From: Clostridia bacterium
Lineage (GTDB): Bacteria > Bacillota > Clostridia > Lachnospirales > Anaerotignaceae
Direction of reading: 5' to 3'
Assembly: GCA_900757025.1 (NCBI GenBank)
Contig: CAAEMG010000069.1
Coordinates: 11,639 to 75,638, forward strand
DNA: 64,000 bases
Part shown: positions 51,505 through 60,211 of the stretch, in pieces
Layout: each line of letters starts with the position of its first letter
How positions within the stretch are numbered: the first letter of the stretch is position 1
Notes under the pieces: generated by a model
Databases searched by the model: none
What the model was told of the DNA's origin: nothing
The model's input: only the letters and a program-made list of their open reading frames with translations
Position numbers and translations under genes: made by a program

Positions 51505-51546
51505 GAGCCTTATGCCCTTTGTTACGAAGGATATAAGGCTCGTTTT
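51505..51546 (+). terminator. Terminator after the SASP gene
   Basis: GAGCCTTAT pairs with ATAAGGCTC, with a loop of 19 bases, then CGTTTTAAA. Confidence 0.85.
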
Positions 51547-51549
51547 AAA

Positions 51550-51675
51550 TTGTAAATTTTGATTTTGCGGATACCTTCTCTTTGTTTTTTATCAAAGTTT
51601 AGGTCAAGCCTTTTTAAATGCTTGCAGCGTGCAAAACGGCGTCCCACAGTCTTAATCAGTTTGTCAAACCCAAAT
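51550..51675. repeat. Diverged repeat following the SASP terminator, relic copy 1
   Basis: The minus strand reads as a decayed reading-frame end: HLKRLDLNFDKKQREGIRKIKI. Copy 2 at 54670-54760 reads RFLKGLIETLAKTTKKSIRQIKTL. The shared LK-GL spacing, central K, and IRxIKx end show a common origin. Both copies sit after a terminator hairpin. No start codon or domain is seen. Confidence 0.5.
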
Positions 51676-52269
51676 TTACTTTCTGTTGTGCATATAATGT
51701 CCCTTATTAGGTACCGGCTTAATTGTGCTTACCCATCTGTTTGTGTAGTTGAAAAAGCCTGCAACAAAAGCTGCCTCAAGTATTTCATGGTCGTTAAAGC
51801 CTGCTTCTCTAAGTTTTTCAACCTGCTCGTCGTCTATTTCTGTTGGGTGTGCCGTAACAAAATATGCGTAATCGCAAAGAGCTCTTTGCTTCTTTGTAAG
51901 ATTAGCCGAACGATAGTTATATGAAAGAGTATCCACAAGGTCAGGGTCGCCTGTAAGCCCTCTCAAGTTATCGCCATGTGTTGTAAGGCAATAGTTGCAG
52001 CAGTTTGTTGAAGAAACAACAACGCCTATCATTTCTTTGTCGGCATCGCTAAGGTAACACTCCGGTGAAAAAAGTGAGCCTTTAAAATTCAAAAAGCCCA
52101 TATATTCTGCGGCATTAAGAGGAAGCACCTTAAAAAGGTTGTTTATAAAGCCCCAGTTTTTTTCCATCATTTCAACATTTTTATTAAAAACTTCATACTG
52201 TTCATCTGTCATCTCACTTCTTTCAGGCTTCTGAAGAAGTGAAAGCTGTTCATCAAATTCCAAACTCAT
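51676..52269 (-). CDS. Carboxymuconolactone decarboxylase/AhpD-like protein
   Basis: 197 residues. The AhpD-like active site is CxxC with a later His: TNCCNYCLTTHGDNLRG near residue 98. AhpD relatives reduce peroxidase partners with lipoamide, and others are decarboxylases. The N-terminal 60 residues (SEMTDEQYEVFNKNVEMMEKNWGFINNLFKVLP) and the C-terminal segment AHPTEIDDEQVEKLREAGFNDHEILEAAFVAGFFNYTNR agree with the peroxidase-related subgroup. No partner gene is nearby. The AGGAGG site lies before the ATG. Confidence 0.85.
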   Translation of the reverse strand: MSLEFDEQLSLLQKPERSEMTDEQYEVFNKNVEMMEKNWGFINNLFKVLPLNAAEYMGFLNFKGSLFSPECYLSDADKEMIGVVVSSTNCCNYCLTTHGDNLRGLTGDPDLVDTLSYNYRSANLTKKQRALCDYAYFVTAHPTEIDDEQVEKLREAGFNDHEILEAAFVAGFFNYTNRWVSTIKPVPNKGHYMHNRK

Positions 52270-52341
52270 TATAGTTCCTCCTGTATAGATAATTGTATTT
52301 ACAATTATACATCATTTTCTCTAAAATAAAAGTTTTTTTGC

Positions 52342-53877
52342 TTATTCTTCGCTTTTTATATCCAAAATAAAATAAAAGTCACTGCCCTCGCCTTTTTGGG
52401 AAATAACGCCGTATTCTGCTTTGTGCATTTCAAGTATATTTTTAACTATGGAAAGTCCAAGGCCTGTTCCGTGGCTTTTTCTCTTTCTGTTTTTGTCAAC
52501 TTTATAGTATCTTTCCCATATAAGAGGTATGTCTTTTTCGTCAATGCCCGCACCTTTGTCTTTAACATCTATACGCACTTTATTGTTTTCTGCAGTTTGC
52601 ATAACAACAACTTTTTCGTCTTTCGGTGAATAATTTATGGCATTTGAAATAAGATTGTGAACAACTCGGCTTATTTTAAGGCAGTCTGCCTCAACAAAAA
52701 CTTCCCTGTCAAACTTAAATTCTATTTTTTCATTTTCGTCAGAAAGCATTTTTGAATAGCCCTTTACCACATCCGAAACCAAATCCGTAAGTGAAAACTC
52801 CGAAATTTCAAGGGCTGTAACTCCGCTTTGCATTTTGGACAAATCCAAAATATCCGTAACCAGATTACTCAGCCTGTTGCTTTCGTTTATTATTACGTTT
52901 ATGTTTTCTTCGTTACATTCTCCCGGAATATCCCTCATAAGCTCGGCACAGCCACGTATCATTGTAAGAGGTGTTCTAAGGTCATGTGAAATATTTGCCA
53001 TAAGCTCATTTCTCAGTTCTTCTGTTTTTCTAAGCTCCCCGGCGGCATAATTAAGTGTTGAATTAAGCTGGTCTATTTCCTTATAGCCTACCATATCAAA
53101 CTGAACTGTATAGTCGCCTTTCGCCAGAAGAAGTGCTTTCTGATTGGTAAGCATAATAGGCCTTGAAATTTTTCGGTACATAACAAAAGCCAAAAGTGCC
53201 GAAAAAAGCACTAAAACAATACATACATATACAGCTTCTATGCCAAGCAGCTGCCCTGCAACGCCGGTAGGGTGTATTGAAGAATTAAGTATAATCATAT
53301 AAGGCTCACCGTTTACGTTTTCTATCCGGCTGTAAACAATGGTTTTAACTTTTTCTTCTTTGTGAACATTTCTTTTTGAAGAACTGTTGTTTTGAGGCTG
53401 TTCATCAGGCTGTCCGAAAGGCTGTTGTGACGTTTTTTCATCTTTTGGCACTATGTTGTCATTTGGTCTAAATTCAAAAAAATCCGCATCTTTATAGCTT
53501 ATATACTTTCCGTCCTGCTGTGTTTTTTTATAAATTCTTTCAATATCGCTTTTGGTATACTTATGCAGAACACAAAACGGAACGGCATCATAGCTGAAAA
53601 GCATATTTCCATCTTTATCGTATACTGCGGCACATATTCCGCCTTCGTGAAGCATTGCCTGCATATCTTCATCGCTTTCAAGACCGTCTATGCCTTCCGA
53701 CAAAAGTTTTTGCTCTATATATGAATATGCGCTTTTAATATCTTTTTGTTTTAAATGCTCATAAATACTGTTTTTAAAGCTGGCATGAAAAAGATATATA
53801 AGTATACAGCCTACAGCAAGAAAAGCCAGTATATACATTATCATTTTCCATGCTATGCCTGTTTTTTTATCCTTCAA
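52342..53877 (-). CDS. Membrane sensor histidine kinase
   Basis: 511 residues from a TTG at 53877; another TTG (53889) and ATG 53844 are alternatives. A first helix (IMYILAFLAVGCILIYLF) and a second (LLGIEAVYVCIVLVLFSALLAFVMY, near residue 230) enclose an extracellular sensor domain. Then come HAMP (KISRPIMLTNQKALLLAKGDY), HisKA with the phosphorylated His in ELMANISHDLRTPLTMIRG, and HATPase with NLISNAINYS, DKGAGI and GTGLGLSIVK. The response regulator gene overlaps its start. The signal is unknown; the sensor domain is not recognised. Confidence 0.93.
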   Translation of the reverse strand: MKDKKTGIAWKMIMYILAFLAVGCILIYLFHASFKNSIYEHLKQKDIKSAYSYIEQKLLSEGIDGLESDEDMQAMLHEGGICAAVYDKDGNMLFSYDAVPFCVLHKYTKSDIERIYKKTQQDGKYISYKDADFFEFRPNDNIVPKDEKTSQQPFGQPDEQPQNNSSSKRNVHKEEKVKTIVYSRIENVNGEPYMIILNSSIHPTGVAGQLLGIEAVYVCIVLVLFSALLAFVMYRKISRPIMLTNQKALLLAKGDYTVQFDMVGYKEIDQLNSTLNYAAGELRKTEELRNELMANISHDLRTPLTMIRGCAELMRDIPGECNEENINVIINESNRLSNLVTDILDLSKMQSGVTALEISEFSLTDLVSDVVKGYSKMLSDENEKIEFKFDREVFVEADCLKISRVVHNLISNAINYSPKDEKVVVMQTAENNKVRIDVKDKGAGIDEKDIPLIWERYYKVDKNRKRKSHGTGLGLSIVKNILEMHKAEYGVISQKGEGSDFYFILDIKSEE

Positions 53878-54535
53878 ATCTGTATCCAACTCCTCTGAGT
53901 GTCACTATTTTTCCGCTGTATTTTCCAAGGGTTTTTCTTAAAATTTTTATATGTGTATCCAGTGTTCTGTCGTCACCGTAAAAATCATAGCCCCAAACTT
54001 CGGTAATAAGCCTTTCACGGCTGAGGGCAATATTTCTGTTTTTAACAAGATAAAAGAAAAGCTCGTATTCCTTTGGCGACATATCAACCTTTTCTCCGTC
54101 TATATACACAATTCTGCCGGAAAAATCAACCTTTATGCCGTCGCTTTCAAATATATTCAATTCTTTCCGGCTGTTTTTGCTTCTTTTAAGCACAGCCGCA
54201 ACCCTCATCATAAGCTCTTTGGGTGAAAAAGGCTTAACAACATAGTCATCTGTGCCTGTTTCAAAGCCGTGTATCCTGTCAAATTCCTCGCCTCTTGCCG
54301 AAAGCATTATAACCGGTATGTCTTTTTCCTTTTTTATCTCTCGGCAGGCGGAAAAGCCGTCAAGTTCGGGCATCATAATGTCCATAATTATAATGTCGTA
54401 GTTATTTTGACGGCACAAATTTACAGCTTCTATTCCATCTTCGGCTTCATAAACGTCATAGCCTTCAAAAACGGCATATTTTTTAATAATATTTCTTATA
54501 TTTTCTTCATCGTCAACAACAAGTATCTTCTCCAT
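53867..54535 (-). CDS. OmpR-family response regulator
   Basis: 222 residues. The receiver domain has the phosphorylated Asp in IIIMDIMMPELDGF (D52) and the acidic pair DDEENI at the start, with a conserved Lys in VVKPFSP. The C-terminal domain is a winged helix (ELLFFYLVKN, RERLITEVWGYDFYGDDRTLDTHIKILRKTLG, LRGVGYRFEG). It is encoded just upstream of the kinase. The two genes form one unit; the DNA target could be the VTC triad on the far side of the repeat region, but no operator was seen. Confidence 0.95.
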   Translation of the reverse strand: MEKILVVDDEENIRNIIKKYAVFEGYDVYEAEDGIEAVNLCRQNNYDIIIMDIMMPELDGFSACREIKKEKDIPVIMLSARGEEFDRIHGFETGTDDYVVKPFSPKELMMRVAAVLKRSKNSRKELNIFESDGIKVDFSGRIVYIDGEKVDMSPKEYELFFYLVKNRNIALSRERLITEVWGYDFYGDDRTLDTHIKILRKTLGKYSGKIVTLRGVGYRFEG

Positions 54536-54640
54536 TTATATCCTCTCCATACAAATATTATTTTCATATTAAATTATATTTTATAAATGTGATGTTTCAA
54601 TGAAGATTTTCAAAATTTTTTTTAATATATTTTTATTTTA

Positions 54641-54670
54641 AAAAGGAATATGCTTTCGGCATATCCCTTT
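54641..54670 (-). terminator. Terminator hairpin next to the relic repeat
   Basis: GGGATATGC pairs with GCATATTCC around CGAAA, then TTTTT on the minus strand. Confidence 0.75.
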
Positions 54671-54960
54671 AGATTAAAGTTTTGATTTGTCGGATACTTT
54701 TCTTTGTGGTTTTAGCTAAAGTTTCGATTAAACCTTTTAGGAATCGCAAAGATAGATGCGGCGGCGCAGCTGTTTTGTTGGGAACGGCGAAGAAAACGCC
54801 GCTGCCGAAGGCAGTTTTCAAAGCAAACCGCCAGAATATACGGCGGTGGCAAAGCCATTTCCAAAGGAAATTTGTGAACCTGCTCGTAGGAAAATTCTTG
54901 ACCAAGCAAAATTCCTGAGAAAAGGAAGGTTTATGGGGTGTTGGGCAAAGCCCCAATGTC
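54670..54960 (-). repeat. Relic repeat, copy 2, with a decayed frame
   Basis: A 95-codon frame on the minus strand ends ...FLKGLIETLAKTTKKSIRQIKTLI. Its last 25 residues resemble the first copy at 51550-51640. The centre is GC-rich (GGCGGCGCAGC) and unlike neighbouring genes. It has no start with a ribosome site. Such frames recur in clostridial genomes as parts of intergenic repeats. Confidence 0.5.
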
Positions 54961-54982
54961 TTATTCTTTAAAAACTAAATTT

Positions 54983-55123
54983 TTTGTCATCCTAACCGAA
55001 ACGAAGTAAAATCTAAGGCTCTCATAACCAAGAAAAAAGCCGTAAGTTTATCGTTTTTAACACATTCGACAAAGATATAAAATGTTTCGACTAAGGGCGT
55101 TGCCCTAGGCTAAACATGACAAA
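54983..55123. repeat. MITE-like inverted-repeat element, copy 2
   Basis: Diverged copy of the element at 5528-5669. The ends are TTTGTCAT at 54983 and ATGACAAA at 55123; the inner GAAACGAAGT, AAAAGCCGTAAGTTTATC, ACAAAGATAT and GTTTCGACT stretches match copy 1. A centre GGGCGTTGCCCT adds a small hairpin. The right half of the inverted repeat has more changes, so this copy is older. Confidence 0.7.
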
Positions 55124-55163
55124 ATATGTATGGCTCTTGATAAAGAGGAGTGTTTACAAAAGC

Positions 55164-57179
55164 CTAATTTTCCTGTGAAGTATTTTTCTCGTTATTTACT
55201 GCTTCATCGGGTCTTTTTCCGCCCATTGTGCCATGCATACCGCCGCCTGTTTTCTGCTTATTTGAATAAACAATGTCGCTCATTTCAAACTCTGTATCGT
55301 TTTCTCCGACTGAAAGAGTATAACTTTCTCCTTTATTCATATCAGGAGTGCTTATCATTACATAGCCGTATTCTTCTTTCGGCGTAAAGCTGAATACTTC
55401 GTTTCCGTCGGAATTTTTAAGCACAAATTTTCCTGTTGCGTTCCGGTCAAGCGTTATCATAGCCGCACACTGTGTTGAATCTGTGCTGAAATTTTCTTCC
55501 ATTCCGCTTATTCCCCAGCCTGCAAATGTACCGCCTGTTATTACGCCCTTTCCGTCATAATCAATGGCACTGTCTCCGCCGTGTGAGCAGTATACATATG
55601 TTTCGCCGCCGGAAATATATACAGAGCCGTTGGAGTCTATTCCGTCACCGTCGGCTTTAATATTTATCGTGCCGCCGGAAATCGTTATTTTAGGCGTATC
55701 TTCTGTTTCTGTAAAGTTATCCTTGCCAATTGGTCCACCAAAACCACTTTGGTCATTTCCTCCGGCAGAGTTTATTCCGTCATCTGTTGAATTTATGGTT
55801 ATATTTCCGTCAGCTATTTCAACAAAATGTCCTTCAAGACCTTCATAGCATGTGTCTATAGCTATTTCGGCACCATCAATTTTAAGTGTTTCGTCTGCAT
55901 GAAAACCGTCATCTCCCGAAGAAAGAGTAAAAGTTCCGCCGATTACAGAAACATCTGAGTTTGAGTGAACAGAGTCATCGCATGAATTTATGTTGAAACT
56001 TCCGTCATTTATTATTATTTTTCCCTCTGCCTTAACAGCCTTTTGGCTTACGGTTGTTTCTTCCTCGGAAGATGTATTGTCGGCAGAAGCCGAGCTGTCG
56101 GCATTTTTGTCCGGCTCACTGCTGTTTTCGGTATTTGAAGGCGTTTCGGGTTTTTTGCCGTTATTTTCCGGCAGATTTTCTCCTTCGGGCATCTGCGGCG
56201 GCTCGCCTGTATTACCGTCTGCCGTCTGTCTGTTGTCTTTCACATCCGCACTCTGAAAGCCGTTATTTGGTTTTTGCGGTCTTTCGCCGTTTCCTCTGCC
56301 AAAATGACCTTCTCCCATAGGCGGTGTTTCCTCATGTTTCTTCTGGGAATTTTCATATCCTCCGCCTGTTGTTATGTTAAATTCTCCTCCGTCTGTCTGT
56401 AAAATGCCCGATGCCGAAATACCGTCCTGTTCACTTGTTATATTAAATGTTCCATCTGCTATATAAACAAATCCAAGTGTTTCGTCCTCAGTGTTTTCTG
56501 CGTGTATGCCGTCGGCAGAAGAAGTTATTGTAAAATCGCCGTTGGCAATTCTTATGCTGTCGTTTGCCGAAATTCCTTTTTTAGCCGAATTTATTGTGTA
56601 TTTTCCCCCTGTAATAACCAAGTTGTCATTTATGGCTATTGCGTGGCCCGAAAGAGCATTTATTGTAAGAGAGCCATTTCCGTTAAAGGCTATATCATCT
56701 TTGGAATAAATAACTGCGTCTATTTTTTCATTTTCCGGAGCAAAATTTTCCGTATTTGAAAGTGTGTTTTCGCTGCCTTCGGCAAAAGTTACATAAACTT
56801 TTTTGGCATTTTTAACGTATAAAGCCGCACCGCTGTCACAGTTTATGTTTACTCCGTTAAATAACAAATGAACCTCATCGTCTGTATCAACGGTTATCTG
56901 TCCCTCTACCAAGTTTCCGCTTAATATATATGTTCCACCCTTTGTTATGGAAACGCTTTTGTCGGAAAGAGTTATTTTTTCTGCGGTGTTTTCATCATAG
57001 CTGCTGTCAAAATCGGTATCGGTAAACATATCATCATAAGAAAGAGAGCCTTCTTCTTTGCCGAAAGTTTCAGAAGAAGAAACAGAAATGTCGGCAGATG
57101 TATTTGAAGCACAGCCTGTTGCCGCAGTAACAACGGCAGCAGACATACACATTATTTTAAAATATTTATTATAATTCAT
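55164..57179 (-). CDS. Large secreted lipoprotein with carbohydrate-binding (DUF4353-type) repeats
   Basis: 671 residues from the ATG at 57179, with AAGGAGG 9 bases upstream; a GTG at 57185 is less well placed. The lipobox is TGCA, near residue 24 (AAVVTAATGCASN). The body has tandem beta-strand repeats ending in GGxYxI and DDGI steps, such as GGKYTINSAKKGISAND, DDGFHADETLKIDG, ADGDGIDSNGSVYISGG, typical of a right-handed beta-helix fold in bacterial carbohydrate-binding proteins. A long Pro/Glu/Gly linker (near residues 285-375) splits it. It overlaps the DUF4956 gene by 11 bases. Confidence 0.8.
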   Translation of the reverse strand: MNYNKYFKIMCMSAAVVTAATGCASNTSADISVSSSETFGKEEGSLSYDDMFTDTDFDSSYDENTAEKITLSDKSVSITKGGTYILSGNLVEGQITVDTDDEVHLLFNGVNINCDSGAALYVKNAKKVYVTFAEGSENTLSNTENFAPENEKIDAVIYSKDDIAFNGNGSLTINALSGHAIAINDNLVITGGKYTINSAKKGISANDSIRIANGDFTITSSADGIHAENTEDETLGFVYIADGTFNITSEQDGISASGILQTDGGEFNITTGGGYENSQKKHEETPPMGEGHFGRGNGERPQKPNNGFQSADVKDNRQTADGNTGEPPQMPEGENLPENNGKKPETPSNTENSSEPDKNADSSASADNTSSEEETTVSQKAVKAEGKIIINDGSFNINSCDDSVHSNSDVSVIGGTFTLSSGDDGFHADETLKIDGAEIAIDTCYEGLEGHFVEIADGNITINSTDDGINSAGGNDQSGFGGPIGKDNFTETEDTPKITISGGTINIKADGDGIDSNGSVYISGGETYVYCSHGGDSAIDYDGKGVITGGTFAGWGISGMEENFSTDSTQCAAMITLDRNATGKFVLKNSDGNEVFSFTPKEEYGYVMISTPDMNKGESYTLSVGENDTEFEMSDIVYSNKQKTGGGMHGTMGGKRPDEAVNNEKNTSQEN

Positions 57180-57855
57180 GTTCACGAACCTCCTTTTTAA
57201 GCATCATAATTTCAAGGTTTCCGTTTCTGCATCTTAAATCATCAATAAAATTCTTTTCTTCCTCAATATCTTTAAGCTTTACGTTATATGTAAGGCGGAA
57301 CATACTGCCCATGTTTGTTGTTTTAACGGCAACAAGAGGATAACCTAAAGTATATTTTTCAAAAATGTCTGTAAAGGCATTGCTGTAGTCAAGGGATTCG
57401 GGAATAAGTATTTTAAGCGTTTTTTCGCTTAAATCAAGCTCTTCATTACCAAAGCCAACAGCATTATAAACAAGCATTACAGCCGCCATTATTGCCACAA
57501 ATACAACCGCACAGAAAATATAACCCATTCCCGTTATAAGCCCTGCCGCCATGGCAAGAAATATGGAGCAGATTTCCTTTGCCGTACCCGGCTGGGAACG
57601 GAAACGCACAAGGCTGAAAGCACCTGCAACGGCAATTCCCGTTCCTATGCTGCCGTTTACCATCATTATAACTATGCACACTATTGACGGAAGAAGAGCA
57701 AGGGTTGTTGCAAAACTTTTTGACGATGTTGTTTTACAGTTGTGCAAAAGTGCAATAAAGAATCCCAAAATAAGGGAAACTCCCACACAAATGAAAAATC
57801 CTTTTATATCAACTGCATTAGCAGATACTGTTTCGTTTAAAATACTGTTAAGCAT
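57169..57855 (-). CDS. DUF4956-family membrane protein
   Basis: 228 residues. The first 130 residues hold about four helices (FICVGVSLILGFFIALL, TLALLPSIVCIVIMMV, AAGLITGMGYIFCAVVFVAIMAAVMLV). The conserved GTGIAVAGAFSLVRFRSQPGTAKEI motif is the family signature. The C-terminal 100 residues are a soluble, beta-rich domain (DLSEKTLKILIPESLD). The family is always next to VTC-type genes. It overlaps the VTC gene by 8 bases. Its function is unknown; it may form the membrane part of the triad. Confidence 0.88.
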   Translation of the reverse strand: MLNSILNETVSANAVDIKGFFICVGVSLILGFFIALLHNCKTTSSKSFATTLALLPSIVCIVIMMVNGSIGTGIAVAGAFSLVRFRSQPGTAKEICSIFLAMAAGLITGMGYIFCAVVFVAIMAAVMLVYNAVGFGNEELDLSEKTLKILIPESLDYSNAFTDIFEKYTLGYPLVAVKTTNMGSMFRLTYNVKLKDIEEEKNFIDDLRCRNGNLEIMMLKKEVREHEL

Positions 57856-58567
57856 ATTTCTTCATCTCCTTGTTATTATTTAAAACTATTGTTTCATAAG
57901 CTGAGCCGTATTTTGAAAATGATGTTTTATAAATCTTGTTTTCGTCAAGAAAATCCCTCATCCATTTCGGTATGGAAAAAGCCGTTTTAACTTCCATAAG
58001 AACATATCCGTCTTTTAAAATGGGGCTGCCGTATGCACCTGCTTTAAGAGAAAGGTCTGTCTGTCTCCAAAGAATATTTCTGTCAAATGTCACTCTGAAA
58101 TCATAATCGTCTTTTGCATAAAAAGCTTCTCTTTCATAAGATATAAAAACCCTCGATTTAAGTTCATTATAAAAAGAAAACATATAGTCCATTTCTCTTT
58201 TTATCTGGGATGAAGGAATATTTCCTTCCCTTTTGCAGAAATACTCATCTGCCTGTTTTTCCGTAATTTCTATTCTCCTTTTGTAAACAACTTTTTTGTA
58301 TTTCTTTTTTATTTCGGCAAAAACCGTTGTGTCATCCTCGGCTTTGCCATAGCTGCGTATTCTGAATTTTTCCTTGTATTCGGGCTTTTCTATTGATGTG
58401 CGTATAAGCTGAAAGGAAGGTGTGTCAAAATATAAATTGCATATTGTACTTCTGCCGTGAACATCGGCATACATATATTCCGCCATGATTTTTGAAAGCT
58501 CCTCTGCCTGAGAAGATGTAAGCATATATTTTATTTCATAGCGTTTAAATATAGTTTGTTCTGCCAT
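57848..58567 (-). CDS. VTC-domain (polyphosphate polymerase-type) protein
   Basis: 239 residues forming one VTC-like tunnel domain. The positions that bind phosphate or nucleotide in VTC4 are kept: FKRYEIKYML (K, E, K), NLYFDT, FRIRSYG (R pair), FAEIKKKYKK (E, K), VYKRRIE, and LMEVKTA with SKYGSAYE (E, K). Eukaryotic VTC4 makes polyphosphate from ATP. In bacteria the family is of unknown role. It is encoded first in the triad, with DUF4956 and the lipoprotein coupled behind. Catalytic activity is inferred from the residues. Confidence 0.85.
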   Translation of the reverse strand: MAEQTIFKRYEIKYMLTSSQAEELSKIMAEYMYADVHGRSTICNLYFDTPSFQLIRTSIEKPEYKEKFRIRSYGKAEDDTTVFAEIKKKYKKVVYKRRIEITEKQADEYFCKREGNIPSSQIKREMDYMFSFYNELKSRVFISYEREAFYAKDDYDFRVTFDRNILWRQTDLSLKAGAYGSPILKDGYVLMEVKTAFSIPKWMRDFLDENKIYKTSFSKYGSAYETIVLNNNKEMKKYA

Positions 58568-58698
58568 AAAGTATCATTCCTTTTCGTTTTATTTCTTCTG
58601 TCCCTTTGGTTCTCGTAAATAATAAATGTCTAATGTGAAGATGATGTGAAAGCAATATGAAAATAAACGGAAAATTAAAATCCGCTGTTTTTTGCATA

Positions 58699-58730
58699 AA
58701 AAAAAGCCCCGACACAATGCCGAGGCTTTC
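58699..58730 (-). terminator. Terminator after the symporter gene
   Basis: AAAGCCTCGG pairs with CGGGGCTTT with one G-U, then TTTTTT on the minus strand. Confidence 0.8.
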
Positions 58731-58747
58731 AATAATTATTTATGTTT

Positions 58748-60178
58748 TTATGCTTCGCTTACGCTTTCTTTTATTTCTTCAACATTACCCACTTTTTCTT
58801 TGTCTACTGCACTTACAATTATAAATGTTGCCGCACAGGTACAAAGCATGAATATGCCGACACTCTTAAATATACCTGCAAGAGAAGGAACAAAGTTCCA
58901 TGCAATTATGGATATAATTGAAACAAGTATTGTAAGGAAACCTGCTTTTTTGCTTGCAAAACGAGGGCAGAAAAGACCGCCTATAACTATAAACGAAGTA
59001 CCTATAGCAAGAGAAAGTGCTTTCTGCATAGCGCCCAAAATAGCACCCATCTGTGTAGCCACAAGGTATGTTACAAGGCTGCATACAACAACTATAACTT
59101 TGTTTACAAAAACATATTTATGCTGAATTTCCTGTGTATTTTTTTCTCTGAAAATAATATCAGAGCTTACTGTTGTTGAAAGACCTATAATCATTGAGCA
59201 TCCTGTACCCATATCTGCCGCCCAAAGACCGCTGAGAGTAAGTCCGCCGAGAACAGGAGGAAGTGACATAAGTATCATAGGAAGGGCAACCGCACCTGTT
59301 GAGTCGGGAAGAAGAGCCTTTGACGCAACGCCTAAAAGAGCGCATATAAAGCCTACAGGAACCATAAGAGCCGCACCAAGTATATATCCGTTTCTTGCCG
59401 CTTTGTCGCTTCTTGCTGTAAGACCTATCTGAACAACACCCTGAACAGAGTTTGTGTTGCCAATCATAACAACTATCCAGCTGAAAATTCCTATCCAGCC
59501 CATGCCTGCCGTAAGGCTCATGTATGGCACATCGGGCTGTGAAACAACAAGGCTGTCTATGGCTTCCCATCCACCATGTCCGTTAAGAACAAGGAAAGCC
59601 GCAACTATAACGCCCACATAAATAAGAACAAGATTAAGCACATTTGTAAGAGATACACTGCCCATGCCGCCTATCATGGCAACAAGCATAAATATAACAA
59701 ATGAGAAAAATGTACCTGTTTCAACAGTGAATATATCGGGAAGAAGGCTGGCAAGTATAGAGCCGCCTGCTTTATACTGAAGAGCTATAATTCCGCACTG
59801 TATAATAACCATTGCGATAACCATTATAAAACTTGTGCTTTTTCCGTAAAGGTCATCAACAAGCTTGCTTATAGTGTTGTATCCGCTTTTTCTAAGGTAT
59901 TTAACAGCAAGAAAAGCCGTAAGAACAGCGCCTATTGCCCATGCCGTATCATACCAGCCTGCCGAAAGACCTACGCTGAAAGCATTTTCCGCAATACCTA
60001 TTGTTGAAGCGCCGCCTATTGCAAGGCCTGCTATGCTTGAGGCAACAACAAACATATTGTTTCTGCCTTTATAAAGCAAAAACGCCGCTCCGTCTTTCTT
60101 CTGCTTGCCGGAAACATAAAAACTTATTCCGAAAAGCAGTATAATGTAGAGAACTACAATAATAAGTGGAATATTCAT
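58748..60178 (-). CDS. Sodium:solute symporter family transporter
   Basis: 476 residues, about 13 helices, an SSS-family transporter that uses the Na+ gradient. Family marks are SSIAGLAIGGASTIGIAENAF, GWYDTAWAIGAVLTAFLAVKYLR and GMGSVSLTNVLNLVLIYVGVI. It follows the LarA-type gene by 33 bases on the same strand, so the T-box controls both. The substrate is probably an aromatic or hydroxy acid if the Phe signal is right; family members also carry proline, acetate, pantothenate or sugars. Confidence 0.9.
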   Translation of the reverse strand: MNIPLIIVVLYIILLFGISFYVSGKQKKDGAAFLLYKGRNNMFVVASSIAGLAIGGASTIGIAENAFSVGLSAGWYDTAWAIGAVLTAFLAVKYLRKSGYNTISKLVDDLYGKSTSFIMVIAMVIIQCGIIALQYKAGGSILASLLPDIFTVETGTFFSFVIFMLVAMIGGMGSVSLTNVLNLVLIYVGVIVAAFLVLNGHGGWEAIDSLVVSQPDVPYMSLTAGMGWIGIFSWIVVMIGNTNSVQGVVQIGLTARSDKAARNGYILGAALMVPVGFICALLGVASKALLPDSTGAVALPMILMSLPPVLGGLTLSGLWAADMGTGCSMIIGLSTTVSSDIIFREKNTQEIQHKYVFVNKVIVVVCSLVTYLVATQMGAILGAMQKALSLAIGTSFIVIGGLFCPRFASKKAGFLTILVSIISIIAWNFVPSLAGIFKSVGIFMLCTCAATFIIVSAVDKEKVGNVEEIKESVSEA

Positions 60179-60211
60179 AATAAATCTCTCCCTTTATAAA
60201 ATATATGAAAA

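Larger units (their letters stand above)
54536..55163. other. 628-base gene-poor region with repeats
   Basis: No complete gene is supported. It holds a terminator (54641-54670), the relic repeat copy 2 (54670-54960) and the second MITE-like copy (54983-55123). The longest frame on the minus strand, about 95 codons at 54669-54956, has no ribosome site and lies in the relic repeat. It separates the two-component system from the VTC triad. Confidence 0.6.

Noticed and set aside
54669..54956. 95-codon minus-strand frame as a gene
   Set aside because: There is no ribosome site, its composition changes sharply in the GC-rich centre, and it lies wholly within a repeat shared with 51550-51640.
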